NCBI GenBank assembly: GCA_036504055.1 | Contig: DASXVU010000030.1 | Span: 62,001 to 126,000, forward strand | From: Methanomassiliicoccales archaeon | Lineage (GTDB): Archaea > Thermoplasmatota > Thermoplasmata > Methanomassiliicoccales > UBA472 | Direction: 5' to 3' | DNA: 64,000 nt | Shown: positions 50,283 to 58,831 of the stretch, one piece after another | Layout of the letters: the number at the start of each line of letters is the position of its first letter | How positions within the stretch are numbered: position 1 is the stretch's first letter | Translations under genes and position numbers: made by a program | The notes under the pieces: generated by a model | Told to the model about the DNA's origin: nothing | Databases searched by the model: none | The model's input: only the letters and a program-made list of their open reading frames with translations

Positions 50283-50759
50283 TCAGCGCTCTGTACTTTC
50301 CAACTTTCGAATATAACATTGATGATGCTCTTCGGCCAGCCAGAACCTGGAGGCAGGCAGGATAAGAGTCGATATGCGTCCTCGAAATCTTCCAGAGCTC
50401 AGGATCCGTCTTCTGGAGTCCTCCGCCAGTGCCTTTTGCTCGTCTGTATGGAAAAAGATCATCGATCGGTATTGGCTACCAGAATCACCGTTCCCATCCC
50501 TTTCCGCGACAGGATTGTGAGAGCTCCAGAAGATCTCTAGGAGTACCTGGTAGGTCAACCTGCCTGGGTCATATGTGATCTCGACCACCTCGATATGACC
50601 TGTACCCCCTGAACAGACCTGCTTGTAGGTCGGGTCTTCCTCAGCCCCTCCCATATATCCGACTCGGGTGGAATCGATCCCAGCGATCCCGGAGAAGGTC
50701 GCCTCAGCGCACCAAAAGCAGCCGATGCCGAACGTTGCCAGTTCCTTTCCTTCTTCCAT
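50283..50759 (-). CDS. msrA: Peptide methionine sulfoxide reductase MsrA
   Basis: The 158-residue protein has the active-site motif GCFWCAEATF, then GYMGGAEEDPTYKQVCSGGTGHIEVVEITYDP, EIFWSSHNP and the GSQYRSMIFFH substrate-binding Tyr region. MsrA reduces the S-sulfoxide of methionine. Length is typical. Its resolving Cys may be that of CSGG or one near the C-terminus (HHQCYI). It lies in a small repair group with the M29 peptidase and MsrB. Confidence 0.93.
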   Translation of the reverse strand: MEEGKELATFGIGCFWCAEATFSGIAGIDSTRVGYMGGAEEDPTYKQVCSGGTGHIEVVEITYDPGRLTYQVLLEIFWSSHNPVAERDGNGDSGSQYRSMIFFHTDEQKALAEDSRRRILSSGRFRGRISTLILPASRFWLAEEHHQCYIRKLESTER

Positions 50760-50845
50760 GTTGGCTGTTGATTGAGCTGGATCGGCTACTTATCGATACC
50801 GCCGGTTATTTCGTATCATGCTCTCGGGCGAAAATGACCGGCAAC

Positions 50846-51961
50846 CTACATCAGGTTCTCCGGATTTAGCCCTTTGAGCTCGTCCAGAACGAACACGCCG
50901 TCCTTCCTGACCAGCACGTCATCGAAGTACATTTCGCCGCCGCCCCACGCCTTTGTCTGGATCAATACTATGTCCCAGTGAACCCGGGAATGGTTCCCGT
51001 TCGGCGCATCGTCGTAGGAGTTGCCTGGAGTAAAGTGGATCGAACCGGCGATCTTCTCATCAAAGAGCGTATCCAGCATCGGTTTGTTGACGTACGGGTT
51101 GAGCCCGATGGCGAATTCACCCACGTAACGTGAGCCTTCGTCGGTGTCGAATATCTCGTTCATGGCGACGGTGTTGGATGATGTCGCTTCAACGATCTTG
51201 CCGTCCTTGAACGTGAGCCGGATGTTGTCGAACACCTTACCGTCATACAATGTCCTGGTGTTATAGTGGATCACACCATTGACCGAGTCCTTGACCGGGG
51301 CGGTGTAAACCTCTCCGTCTGGCAGGTTCAGTTTTCCGTCACACTTGATCGGAGGGATGCCTTTGATCGAGAACTCCAGGTTGGTGTCAGGAGCGACCAA
51401 CCTGACCCGGTCGGTACCCTTCATGAGCTCGACCAGAGGCTCCATTGCCTCTGACATCTTGTCATAGTTCAACGTACAGGTCTTGAAGTAGAAATCCTCG
51501 AAGCCTTCGGTGGACATTTCCGCCAGCTGGGCCATGGACGGCGTCGGCCAGCGCATGACCACCCATCTCGTGCCCGGTATCCTCTGGTTTATGTGGACCG
51601 GCCCCCACCAATATTTGGTATAGATGGCCATCTTCTCCGCGGGGACGTCCGAGTTCTCTGTGACGTTGGAAGACCCCCTCATCCCGATGTAGACCTGGGC
51701 CCGCTTCATCTTCTCCATCTCGATTTCGCCGATCACCTTCATGGCGGCCTCGCTCGTTCCCATGTAGATCTTCCGGAGCACCCTTGGGGATTTCTGAGAT
51801 ACGATCGGGATACCGCCCGCTTGATACACCTTCTCTACCAGGACCTCGACCATTTCATCAGGGATGTTGAACGCCTCGATATAGACGATCTCACCGGCCT
51901 TGAGCCCGGTTGAATGACCGATTATGACATCTGAGAATTTGCCCATCCTTGGGTCGTACAT
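50846..51961 (-). CDS. M29-type thermophilic aminopeptidase
   Basis: The 371-residue protein has the M29 metal ligands: NLPDGEVYTAP (Glu), YVGEFAIGLNP (Glu), GSIHFTPGNSYDDAP (His) and SRVHWDIVLI (His and Asp). Such cobalt- or zinc-dependent aminopeptidases remove N-terminal residues in the cytosol. Start at 51961 (MYDPRMGKFSD); the Met at codon six is an alternative. It lies between msrA and msrB on the same strand, so a role in recycling oxidatively damaged proteins is plausible, as inference. Confidence 0.88.
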   Translation of the reverse strand: MYDPRMGKFSDVIIGHSTGLKAGEIVYIEAFNIPDEMVEVLVEKVYQAGGIPIVSQKSPRVLRKIYMGTSEAAMKVIGEIEMEKMKRAQVYIGMRGSSNVTENSDVPAEKMAIYTKYWWGPVHINQRIPGTRWVVMRWPTPSMAQLAEMSTEGFEDFYFKTCTLNYDKMSEAMEPLVELMKGTDRVRLVAPDTNLEFSIKGIPPIKCDGKLNLPDGEVYTAPVKDSVNGVIHYNTRTLYDGKVFDNIRLTFKDGKIVEATSSNTVAMNEIFDTDEGSRYVGEFAIGLNPYVNKPMLDTLFDEKIAGSIHFTPGNSYDDAPNGNHSRVHWDIVLIQTKAWGGGEMYFDDVLVRKDGVFVLDELKGLNPENLM

Positions 51962-52033
51962 GGAGGGATGAAAGACAAATGGCGGTTATTAATAACCTGG
52001 CAAGCCCGGGCGGGGGCCTGCGGTTACAATCGA

Positions 52034-52435
52034 TCAACCCTTGTCTTCCTTGAAATGCATGGCGCCCGAGTTCATGCAATACCGTTTACCTGTCGGTCTA
52101 GGTCCATCGTCGAAGACATGGCCCAGGTGCCCGCCGCATCGAGCGCATTTGACCTCTTGCCGTACCATTCCGAAACTGCGATCGATCTTGGTCTCCACGT
52201 GGTCTGGAGAAATGGGGGCCCAGAAGCTCGGCCACCCCGTTCCAGAGTCGAACTTGGTGTCCGAGGAGAACAGCTCCAGCTCGCATCCGGCGCAGGTGTA
52301 TGTTCCTTTCTTCTTGCTGTCGTGATACTTGTTATGGAATGGCGGCTCTGTCCCTTCTTCCCGGAGCATGTGGTACTCATCAGGAGTGAGAAGCTTACGC
52401 CATTCTTCATCGGTATGGCTAATTTTTTCGACCAT
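52034..52435 (-). CDS. msrB: Peptide methionine sulfoxide reductase MsrB
   Basis: The 133-residue protein has the MsrB fold: HDSKKKGTYTCAGCELELFSSDTKFDSGTGWPSFW, the zinc cysteines CAGC and CARCGGHLGHVFDDGP, and the catalytic Cys in KRYCMNSGAMHF. Most members have RYCINSAALxF; here the motif is RYCMNSGAMHF, so the active-site surroundings are slightly altered. MsrB reduces the R-sulfoxide of methionine and complements MsrA. It is reduced by thioredoxin. Confidence 0.93.
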   Translation of the reverse strand: MVEKISHTDEEWRKLLTPDEYHMLREEGTEPPFHNKYHDSKKKGTYTCAGCELELFSSDTKFDSGTGWPSFWAPISPDHVETKIDRSFGMVRQEVKCARCGGHLGHVFDDGPRPTGKRYCMNSGAMHFKEDKG

Positions 52436-52585
52436 GGTGACCGAAATTTAATCACGCACCCCCGTTTATAATAACCTTACCGGTTGAGACCGAGGCTGGC
52501 GGACAGTTTCCCGGACTTCCCATATGTCTCTGGTAAAATTTCCATCGGTTGCATTTTAATAATTGAAGTTCGCAAGCCGAGCGAC

Positions 52586-53464
52586 ATGATAGAGAAGGGA
52601 AAAAAGACGATACTCGTCGTTGGCGCCACCGGACGGCAGGGAGGTGCTGCCGCCAGACACCTTATTCATAATGGATGGAAAGTCAGGGCCATGACCAGGG
52701 ACGGAACAAAGCCCAACGCAGTGGCGTTGAGGAAACTTGGTGTGGACATAGTCGAAGCGCACCTGGAGGACAGGTCGTCACTTGAGAGTGCAATGGAGGC
52801 AACATATGGGGTCTTCGGGGTGATCACCCCTTACGAGAAGGGAGTTGAGGAGGAGGCCGTACAAGGCATGAACCTCGTCGATGCCGCCTTGAACGCTGGA
52901 GTGGAACATTTTGTTTACAGTTCGGTTGGCGGGGCCGAAAGGAACACTGGTATACCCCATTTTGAGAGCAAGTGGACGATCGAACGGCATCTGATGGCTT
53001 CGGGTGTCCCCCACACGGTGCTTAGACCGGTCTTCTTCATGGAGAACTTCTGTAATCCAATGGCAAGGGCGGCGATACTTTCCGGGAGGCTGGAATCCAC
53101 CCTCGATCCCTCAAGATCCATCCAGATGATCGCAGTGGACGATATCGGCGGCTTTGCCTCCATGGTGTTCGACGATCCGGAACGATGGAAATCCAAAGCG
53201 ATCGAGATCGCTGGTGACGAAAAGACCATGCCCGAGGTAGCGGAGGCGTTCTCAAGGACCATAGGCATACCCGTCAAGTACGTGCGGACCAGCCTGGAAT
53301 CGATAAAGAGCGCTGACTCCAAGGCGATGTTCGAATGGTTTCAGAAGGAGGGATACCGAGCGGACATCGGGGAGCTGAGACGGATGAGGCCGGAGACCAT
53401 GGACTTCCAGGGTTGGCTTAATAGATCAGGCTGGAAGCGGGTCAAGAAAAGGAGTGCGGCATAG
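52586..53464 (+). CDS. NmrA-like NAD(P)-binding protein
   Basis: The 292-residue protein begins with TILVVGATGRQGGAAARHLIHNGWKVRAMTRDGTKPNAVALRKLGVDIVEAHLEDRSSLESAM, the NmrA/isoflavone reductase-type Rossmann fold with a GATGRQG motif, then FVYSSVGGAERNTGIPHFESKWTIERHL. The catalytic Tyr of short-chain dehydrogenases is not in its usual place, so it may be an NADPH sensor rather than an enzyme. The start at 52586 follows a TTTTAATAATT box by about 30 bases. It is divergent from msrB and could act as a redox sensor for it. Confidence 0.85.
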   Translation: MIEKGKKTILVVGATGRQGGAAARHLIHNGWKVRAMTRDGTKPNAVALRKLGVDIVEAHLEDRSSLESAMEATYGVFGVITPYEKGVEEEAVQGMNLVDAALNAGVEHFVYSSVGGAERNTGIPHFESKWTIERHLMASGVPHTVLRPVFFMENFCNPMARAAILSGRLESTLDPSRSIQMIAVDDIGGFASMVFDDPERWKSKAIEIAGDEKTMPEVAEAFSRTIGIPVKYVRTSLESIKSADSKAMFEWFQKEGYRADIGELRRMRPETMDFQGWLNRSGWKRVKKRSAA

Positions 53465-53537
53465 TCCTCCAGGTCTGTCGATCCGAGACATATCCGCGAT
53501 CTGCGTTGAAAAGAAGAATAAGGCTCCGGGGAAAGGG

Positions 53538-54635
53538 TTACTGTACCACGAAACTTCCGTTCATCTGGCTGGGATGCACGTCACAACGGAAGAAATAGGT
53601 CCCCGGAGTCGTTGGGGCGGAGAACGTGTAGGTAGTGCTCGAAACCCCGGTTATCGCGGGCCCGACGAATATCGGTGTAGTGGCTGCGGAATTGGTGTAG
53701 ACCGAGAACGTGTGTGGAATGCCGCTGTCCAGATTGTTGAGGTTGACTTTCACGGTCGCTCCGGCCGGTACCGTTATCAGGCTGGTGTTGAACGCGATGT
53801 TCTGGGCCGTTATTGCTACCGTCACCACTGGAGGTGGTGCGGTCACAGTCACGTTGATGAAGGCCACCACCACAGGTTGCAGCGGAGTGTGGTTATTGTT
53901 GACAAGCTCAGCGGAGAACATGTGCAGGCCGAGGCTCAGGTTGGTCCAAACGTAGGACTTGGCAGCCGATGCCGCATATGTCCCTGCCGCTGTGAACGCG
54001 TCGACATTCGGGGTAGTGGGGGGAACCACATCGAGGAAATAGTGGATATGACCTTCGCCCGAAATGCTGGCTTGGCCGAATTTGCTCACCAGGTCGAAGT
54101 TTTGAACGGCCACGCCGATGGTGACGTTAGGCCCGGCAATTGAGGCTCCATCGATCGGACTGGTGATCCGCAATTCCGGAGGTAGTGGCGGCAACACGGT
54201 AATGTTCACTGAAGAGACAACGGCCGGTTGCAGGGGAGTGTGGTTGTTGTTGACCAATTCAGCGGAGAACATGTGCTGTCCAGGTGTAACGTTGGTCCAT
54301 TCATAGGACGTACTGACCGAGGCGACATAGGTGCCAGCCGCAGTGAAGGCCTCAACATTGGGAGCGGTCGGCGGAGATACGTCCATGAAGTAATGTATGT
54401 GGCCCTCTCCTGGCACGCTGGCCTGGCCGAACTTGCTAACGATGTTGAAGTTCTGGACGGAGACGTTCACCGTTATGATGGGGCCGGCTATCGAAGCCCC
54501 TGATGAGGGGGACGTAATGGATAGAGCAGGAGCATTGGACTTGTTTGTCCCGCCCATCGACAACGCGACGGCCGCCGCTACCACGATTATGACGATTACG
54601 ATCGCAACCAGCGCAACCATTGTGCCTCTTTTCAT
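53538..54635 (-). CDS. Cell-surface protein with two GHIHY repeats and a cupredoxin domain
   Basis: The 365-residue protein has an N-terminal signal or anchor (residues 5-26), two about 110-residue repeats (38-148 and 153-265), each with KFGQAS-xx-GEGHIHYF-x-DV and HMFSAELVNNNHTPLQP, and a C-terminal cupredoxin domain (268-365). The repeats resemble DUF4399-type modules; their His residues (H79, H81, H121, H132 and equivalents) could bind metal. The cupredoxin has H308, C351, H354 and M358, a complete type-1 copper site. It likely sits outside the membrane and carries electrons or handles copper. The repeats differ only slightly, suggesting recent duplication. Confidence 0.85.
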   Translation of the reverse strand: MKRGTMVALVAIVIVIIVVAAAVALSMGGTNKSNAPALSITSPSSGASIAGPIITVNVSVQNFNIVSKFGQASVPGEGHIHYFMDVSPPTAPNVEAFTAAGTYVASVSTSYEWTNVTPGQHMFSAELVNNNHTPLQPAVVSSVNITVLPPLPPELRITSPIDGASIAGPNVTIGVAVQNFDLVSKFGQASISGEGHIHYFLDVVPPTTPNVDAFTAAGTYAASAAKSYVWTNLSLGLHMFSAELVNNNHTPLQPVVVAFINVTVTAPPPVVTVAITAQNIAFNTSLITVPAGATVKVNLNNLDSGIPHTFSVYTNSAATTPIFVGPAITGVSSTTYTFSAPTTPGTYFFRCDVHPSQMNGSFVVQ

Positions 54636-54687
54636 TTTTTTCCCCCTCCAATTGTCTTCTCCACCTCGTGATCTTTAGAACCTTCGG

Positions 54688-55068
54688 TCACCCCATCATC
54701 ATCGCATCGGGGGCGGCCTGCATTGCTCCGAATATGTTACCTTCGGTATCCTGGAAATAGACCAATGTTCCCACTTTGGGGATCTCCATCTTGGGGACCA
54801 ATATCTTGCCGCCGTTCGTGTTTATCTTGGCAATCGTATCGTCTATCGAAGCGACCATGATCGTACTGATGACGGATTGGGGCAGCTGCGTCTTCGCCTG
54901 TATCGCTCCGTTTATGCCTGGTTCGGACTTCTCCCCGGCGGTGACAAGCCAATACTCCATGCTGTTGTCCCCATACTTCTCATACTTCCAGCCGAACACC
55001 CTTTCATAAAAGGCCATCGCCCTCTTTGGGTCATCGGCAGCTATCTCGAAATGCATAACTTTGGGCAT
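54688..55068 (-). CDS. Glyoxalase/VOC-family protein
   Basis: The 126-residue protein begins MPKVMHFEIAADDPKRAMAFYERVFGWKYEKYG and ends with TLVYFQDTEGNIFGAMQA, the two halves of a VOC fold (H near the start, E in the DTEGN end). Members include glyoxalase, dioxygenase and resistance proteins, all metal-dependent. GAGGTTCC just upstream supports the start at 55068; the longer frame is not family-like. Substrate unknown. Confidence 0.85.
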   Translation of the reverse strand: MPKVMHFEIAADDPKRAMAFYERVFGWKYEKYGDNSMEYWLVTAGEKSEPGINGAIQAKTQLPQSVISTIMVASIDDTIAKINTNGGKILVPKMEIPKVGTLVYFQDTEGNIFGAMQAAPDAMMMG

Positions 55069-55219
55069 TTTGGAACCTCGCTGTTCGGTTCGAGCGCTCA
55101 TTATATAATGAATGCTCAAGGAGAATGAGCAAGAATGGTCCTTAGTCCGTTGAATGACCGGCCAGCGTTTGGCCCGCTGTTGAAAGGGACGGGAAAGGGT
55201 TTCGGATGTCTGAGCGGGC

Positions 55220-55627
55220 TCACTTCCACTCATAGGCAGTGGCCTTGAACTCCATCATGTTGCCGTCAAGCTCCTTGACCACGATCATCGAATTCATCCA
55301 GGCATACTTTTCTGACTTGGTCATGAAGGTGATGACCATTATTCCCCTTATCGTCCCCTGGGTCCGCTTGGAATGGCCGGACCCCTTCCAGACGATTGTC
55401 TCGTTGTCCTGGGTCATCATCATTCCATGCCACTTGCCGTGTGCTTTATTGTCCATTCCTATCCAGATCGTTCCAGACCCCATGTTCATTCCGCTTGGGA
55501 ACTTATCTGCTCCCGTCACATCGGAGTTGAACGATTGCTTCATCACGATGCCGTTGGCATCGATGGATTCCACGTACGTCATCGTCATCTTGCCTTTCTC
55601 TTCGAACAGCTTTTCTCCCGTTGACAT
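55220..55627 (-). CDS. Uncharacterised Met-rich beta-barrel-like protein
   Basis: The 135-residue protein has beta-strand-like segments (YVESIDANGIVMKQSFNSDVTGADKFPSG, MNMGSGTIWIGMDNKAHGKW, GTIRGIMVITFMTKSEKYAWMNS, MMEFKATAYEWK) and no Cys. It resembles single-domain lipocalin/calycin-type proteins but no family is recognised with confidence. It has no signal peptide. Fifteen Met in 135 residues is unusual and could point to metal binding or oxidant scavenging. Neighbouring genes are a VOC protein and a P-type ATPase. Confidence 0.6.
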   Translation of the reverse strand: MSTGEKLFEEKGKMTMTYVESIDANGIVMKQSFNSDVTGADKFPSGMNMGSGTIWIGMDNKAHGKWHGMMMTQDNETIVWKGSGHSKRTQGTIRGIMVITFMTKSEKYAWMNSMIVVKELDGNMMEFKATAYEWK

Positions 55628-55763
55628 TTTGAAGACCTCAAAAGAAGGTTCTGGGGGGCCAGTATTACTATTTTGTACGTCGCAACATCGAAATTATGGG
55701 CATCGTTCAAGGAATGAAAGGGTTGGCATCGGATTCTATTTTGCTCATGTGCTTCGACGGGTT

Positions 55764-58598
55764 TCACGGGTTGACCGATGAAGGTCGCTTAGACAATTTG
55801 TGGACAGCCCGTCTAAGCAGCTCCAATAGGACGATGACGGGGACAATGGAATAAAGCATGACCCAAACCCCCAAAGGAAATGCTGCGGTTCCCAGGGCCA
55901 TCTGAAGGATCGGGACATATACCATCAACAGCAACAGTCCAAACTCAAGAAGCACCGAGAATATCAGCCATCTGTTGTGTTCCCTTCCCCTCCATGAAAG
56001 CCGGATGAGGTCAGAGCGAACCGAAATAATGGTCCCCAGTTGACCGGCGACTATACCGGAAAAAACAGCGGTCGTACCCAGAAGATAACCGTTCTGGTCC
56101 GACATCGTGCCCATGCCGATCGTCCATCCGTGCTGAGACCAGATGTTCAAACATATCATCAGGGCAAACACCCCGATCAGTGAGCCGAGGATCATCGTCC
56201 TGGCAAGCGCAGTTCTGCCGAAGATACGGGAGGCCCTGGACCTGGGTGGACGCTCCATGGTGCCCGGCTCAGGAGGGTCGAGGGTAAGTGACAATGAGGT
56301 TGGGATCTCCAGAATGAGATCGATGGCCAATATCTGGATTATTGTCAGGGGCAGGGGCGTGTGCAGCATTATGAAAACAATAAAGGCGACCAGTTCAGCC
56401 CAGTTGTGCGTGAACACGTATAACATGAATCTCTTGAGGTTGTCAAATACGGCCCGACCTTCTTCAACGCTTTTTACAATGGATGCAAAATTATCGTCCA
56501 GGAGCACCATGTCCGCAGATTCCCTGGCCACGTCGGTGCCGGACCGCCCCATGGCGATTCCGACATCTCCCTCGAGCAAGGCAGGGGAATCATTTACTCC
56601 ATCCCCGGTGACTGCGACGACCTCGCCCGCCTTCCTTAGCAGTCTGACCACCCGGAGTTTCTGGCCAGCGGTGATCCGGGCAAAAACGATCTCCCTCTCC
56701 TCCAGTCGCTTCGATAGTGTGAGGTCGTCAATCATTTCCATCTGACCTCCGGTGACGATCATGGCGGAGTCTGAGGTGACGATCCCCGCTTTCATGGCGA
56801 TCGATCTGGCAGTCAGCTCGTGATCTCCAGTCAGCATGATGATGCGGATCCCAGCGGCCTTAGCTCTTCTTGCCGCCTCGGGCACCTCCTTCCTAGGGGG
56901 ATCTAGAAAGGCCACTAATCCAAGGAACACCAGTGCGTTCTCAATATTGTCCGGATCCTTCACGTCCGCCGTACTCAGTCCGGTACGGTAGGCTATGGCC
57001 AGCACCCGATAGGCCTGGTCACTGAACATGTTGATCGTGTGAACGACATCAGCCCTTTCTTCATCGGACAAGGGCTTTGTCTCATCGTACAATCGAATGG
57101 AAACGCAGCGCTCCAGGACCTCCATGCCTGCCCCTTTGACGTATGCCTTCACGTTGCCTCGAGAATCCTTGGCCAAGGTGGTCATCATCTTTCGAGATGG
57201 GTCGAAGGGTATCTGGCCTACCCGCTCGATACCTGCAATGATCTTTTGTTCGAGAGCTCCAGCTTTGTTTGCCAGCACGATGAGGGCGGCCTCCATCGGG
57301 TCGCCGATGGCGGTCCATCGCCCCTTTCCTGGCCCAGAGGGCGGAGAAAGGGTTGAGTTGTTGTTGATCAGAATTGCCTGGCTTAAGATCTTCAGATCAT
57401 CCCTTTGAGAGCAGCTGACCGCTTTGCTCAAAACGAAAACGGAGCCGCTAGGCTCATAACCCTCTCCCGACACTTCCAGGACCTCTCCGCTCAGCCAGAC
57501 CTTCCTGGCGGTCATCTGTCCTTCCGTTATTGTACCGGTCTTATCTACGCATATCACCGTGGCCGAACCAAGCGTCTCCACGGCGGACAGACGCTTCACC
57601 ACCATGTTCTGCTTGGCCATGGCCAGACTGCTCAGAGCCAACGCCAGCGTGACGGTGACCTGCAGCCCTTCAGGCACCAGCGAGATCATCACCCCGATCA
57701 TGAACAACAGACCGAGGGTCACGCTCAGATCGAGATAGAAAACTGAGACCAAAAAGAAGGCGAACCCTACCAGGATAGCCAGGTAGAAATTCAGTCGGGC
57801 CGTGCGGTTTAGCTCCATCTGCAGGGGGCTCGGAGGCTCCTCGACATCCATGGCCAGAGAGACGATGTGACCGAATTGGGTGTTCGACCCTGTGGCTAGG
57901 ACCACGGCGATTCCCGTTCCGGAGAGAACGTTGGTTCCGGCTAACACGATATTCTTCCTTGAGCTGATGCCCGATCCAGGCTGGACGATTTCCCTTGATG
58001 AGGTCCTAGGCTGGGGGTCCGACTCTCCGGTTATGGAGGAATTGTCCACATTGAGGTTGTGGCATTCGATGACCCTCCCATCGGCCGGTATCCGATCGCC
58101 TTCCTCCAAGACCAGCAGATCACCGGGCACGATCCCGGTCACTGGTACCTGTACCTCGTTGCCATCGCGCATCACCTTAGAGTTCTGGGGCACCAGCTCG
58201 CGTATCGCATCCATGGTGCGCTCCGCCCTCCTCTCCTGTATCAGGCTGAAGAGAATGCTGATCAAGACGACCATGAGGATGACGGCACCCATGAAGATCG
58301 AGCTCTGGTCATCGGAGACGTAACCCACGATGAAAGAAAGGATGGCGGCCAGGATCAATAGGATATTGAACAGATTGCGGAACTGGATGAGGAACTTTTG
58401 GTAGATCGCCCGATGTTTTGTGGGAAGCTGGTTGGGTCCGTGCTCCTTCAGTCTTCGGCCGATCTCCTCCTCTCTCAGCCCTTCCCTAGTTGTATTGAAT
58501 GCACCCATTATCTCTTCGATGTCTTCCTCAGACCACTTAGGGTCTAGGGGTGGGAAAGGACCGGTTCCTCCCTCCCTCTCCCCATAGTCCGAATCCAT
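55764..58598 (-). CDS. P-type II cation ATPase
   Basis: The protein has 944 residues. Landmarks are the actuator TGES region, the phosphorylation site DKTGT at about 350, KGAGMEVL, TGDGVNDSPALLEGDVGIAMGRSGTDVARESADMVLLDD, and ten membrane helices. In M4 PEGL keeps the ion-binding Glu; in M5 NxxE (HNWAEL) is kept; in M6 the calcium-pump N..TD is AIDLILEI, so the Asp is Glu and the Asn is Asp. That differs from both calcium and sodium/potassium pumps and leaves the ion open (calcium or another divalent or monovalent cation). The start at 58598 (MDSDYGE) is family-like. It is divergent from the MMPL gene. Confidence 0.9.
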   Translation of the reverse strand: MDSDYGEREGGTGPFPPLDPKWSEEDIEEIMGAFNTTREGLREEEIGRRLKEHGPNQLPTKHRAIYQKFLIQFRNLFNILLILAAILSFIVGYVSDDQSSIFMGAVILMVVLISILFSLIQERRAERTMDAIRELVPQNSKVMRDGNEVQVPVTGIVPGDLLVLEEGDRIPADGRVIECHNLNVDNSSITGESDPQPRTSSREIVQPGSGISSRKNIVLAGTNVLSGTGIAVVLATGSNTQFGHIVSLAMDVEEPPSPLQMELNRTARLNFYLAILVGFAFFLVSVFYLDLSVTLGLLFMIGVMISLVPEGLQVTVTLALALSSLAMAKQNMVVKRLSAVETLGSATVICVDKTGTITEGQMTARKVWLSGEVLEVSGEGYEPSGSVFVLSKAVSCSQRDDLKILSQAILINNNSTLSPPSGPGKGRWTAIGDPMEAALIVLANKAGALEQKIIAGIERVGQIPFDPSRKMMTTLAKDSRGNVKAYVKGAGMEVLERCVSIRLYDETKPLSDEERADVVHTINMFSDQAYRVLAIAYRTGLSTADVKDPDNIENALVFLGLVAFLDPPRKEVPEAARRAKAAGIRIIMLTGDHELTARSIAMKAGIVTSDSAMIVTGGQMEMIDDLTLSKRLEEREIVFARITAGQKLRVVRLLRKAGEVVAVTGDGVNDSPALLEGDVGIAMGRSGTDVARESADMVLLDDNFASIVKSVEEGRAVFDNLKRFMLYVFTHNWAELVAFIVFIMLHTPLPLTIIQILAIDLILEIPTSLSLTLDPPEPGTMERPPRSRASRIFGRTALARTMILGSLIGVFALMICLNIWSQHGWTIGMGTMSDQNGYLLGTTAVFSGIVAGQLGTIISVRSDLIRLSWRGREHNRWLIFSVLLEFGLLLLMVYVPILQMALGTAAFPLGVWVMLYSIVPVIVLLELLRRAVHKLSKRPSSVNP

Positions 58599-58831
58599 TG
58601 AAATCACATCAACCCCAGAAAGAATGGTCAATATTGACAGCATTTAGACCATAACAGTTTGCCTCGGCCTACTAGATGAGAACATCCGTCCAAATCGTCC
58701 TTTTTGGCGTGTTCGGACAGTATATGGCTGTGCATTTTCTATTGAAAGTCAGAGGACAAGAGATATTACACCCTTCGATGTTGAACCTGTCCAACCAACG
58801 GTCGGCAAATTGCCGATGGGAGGCGGTTGGG

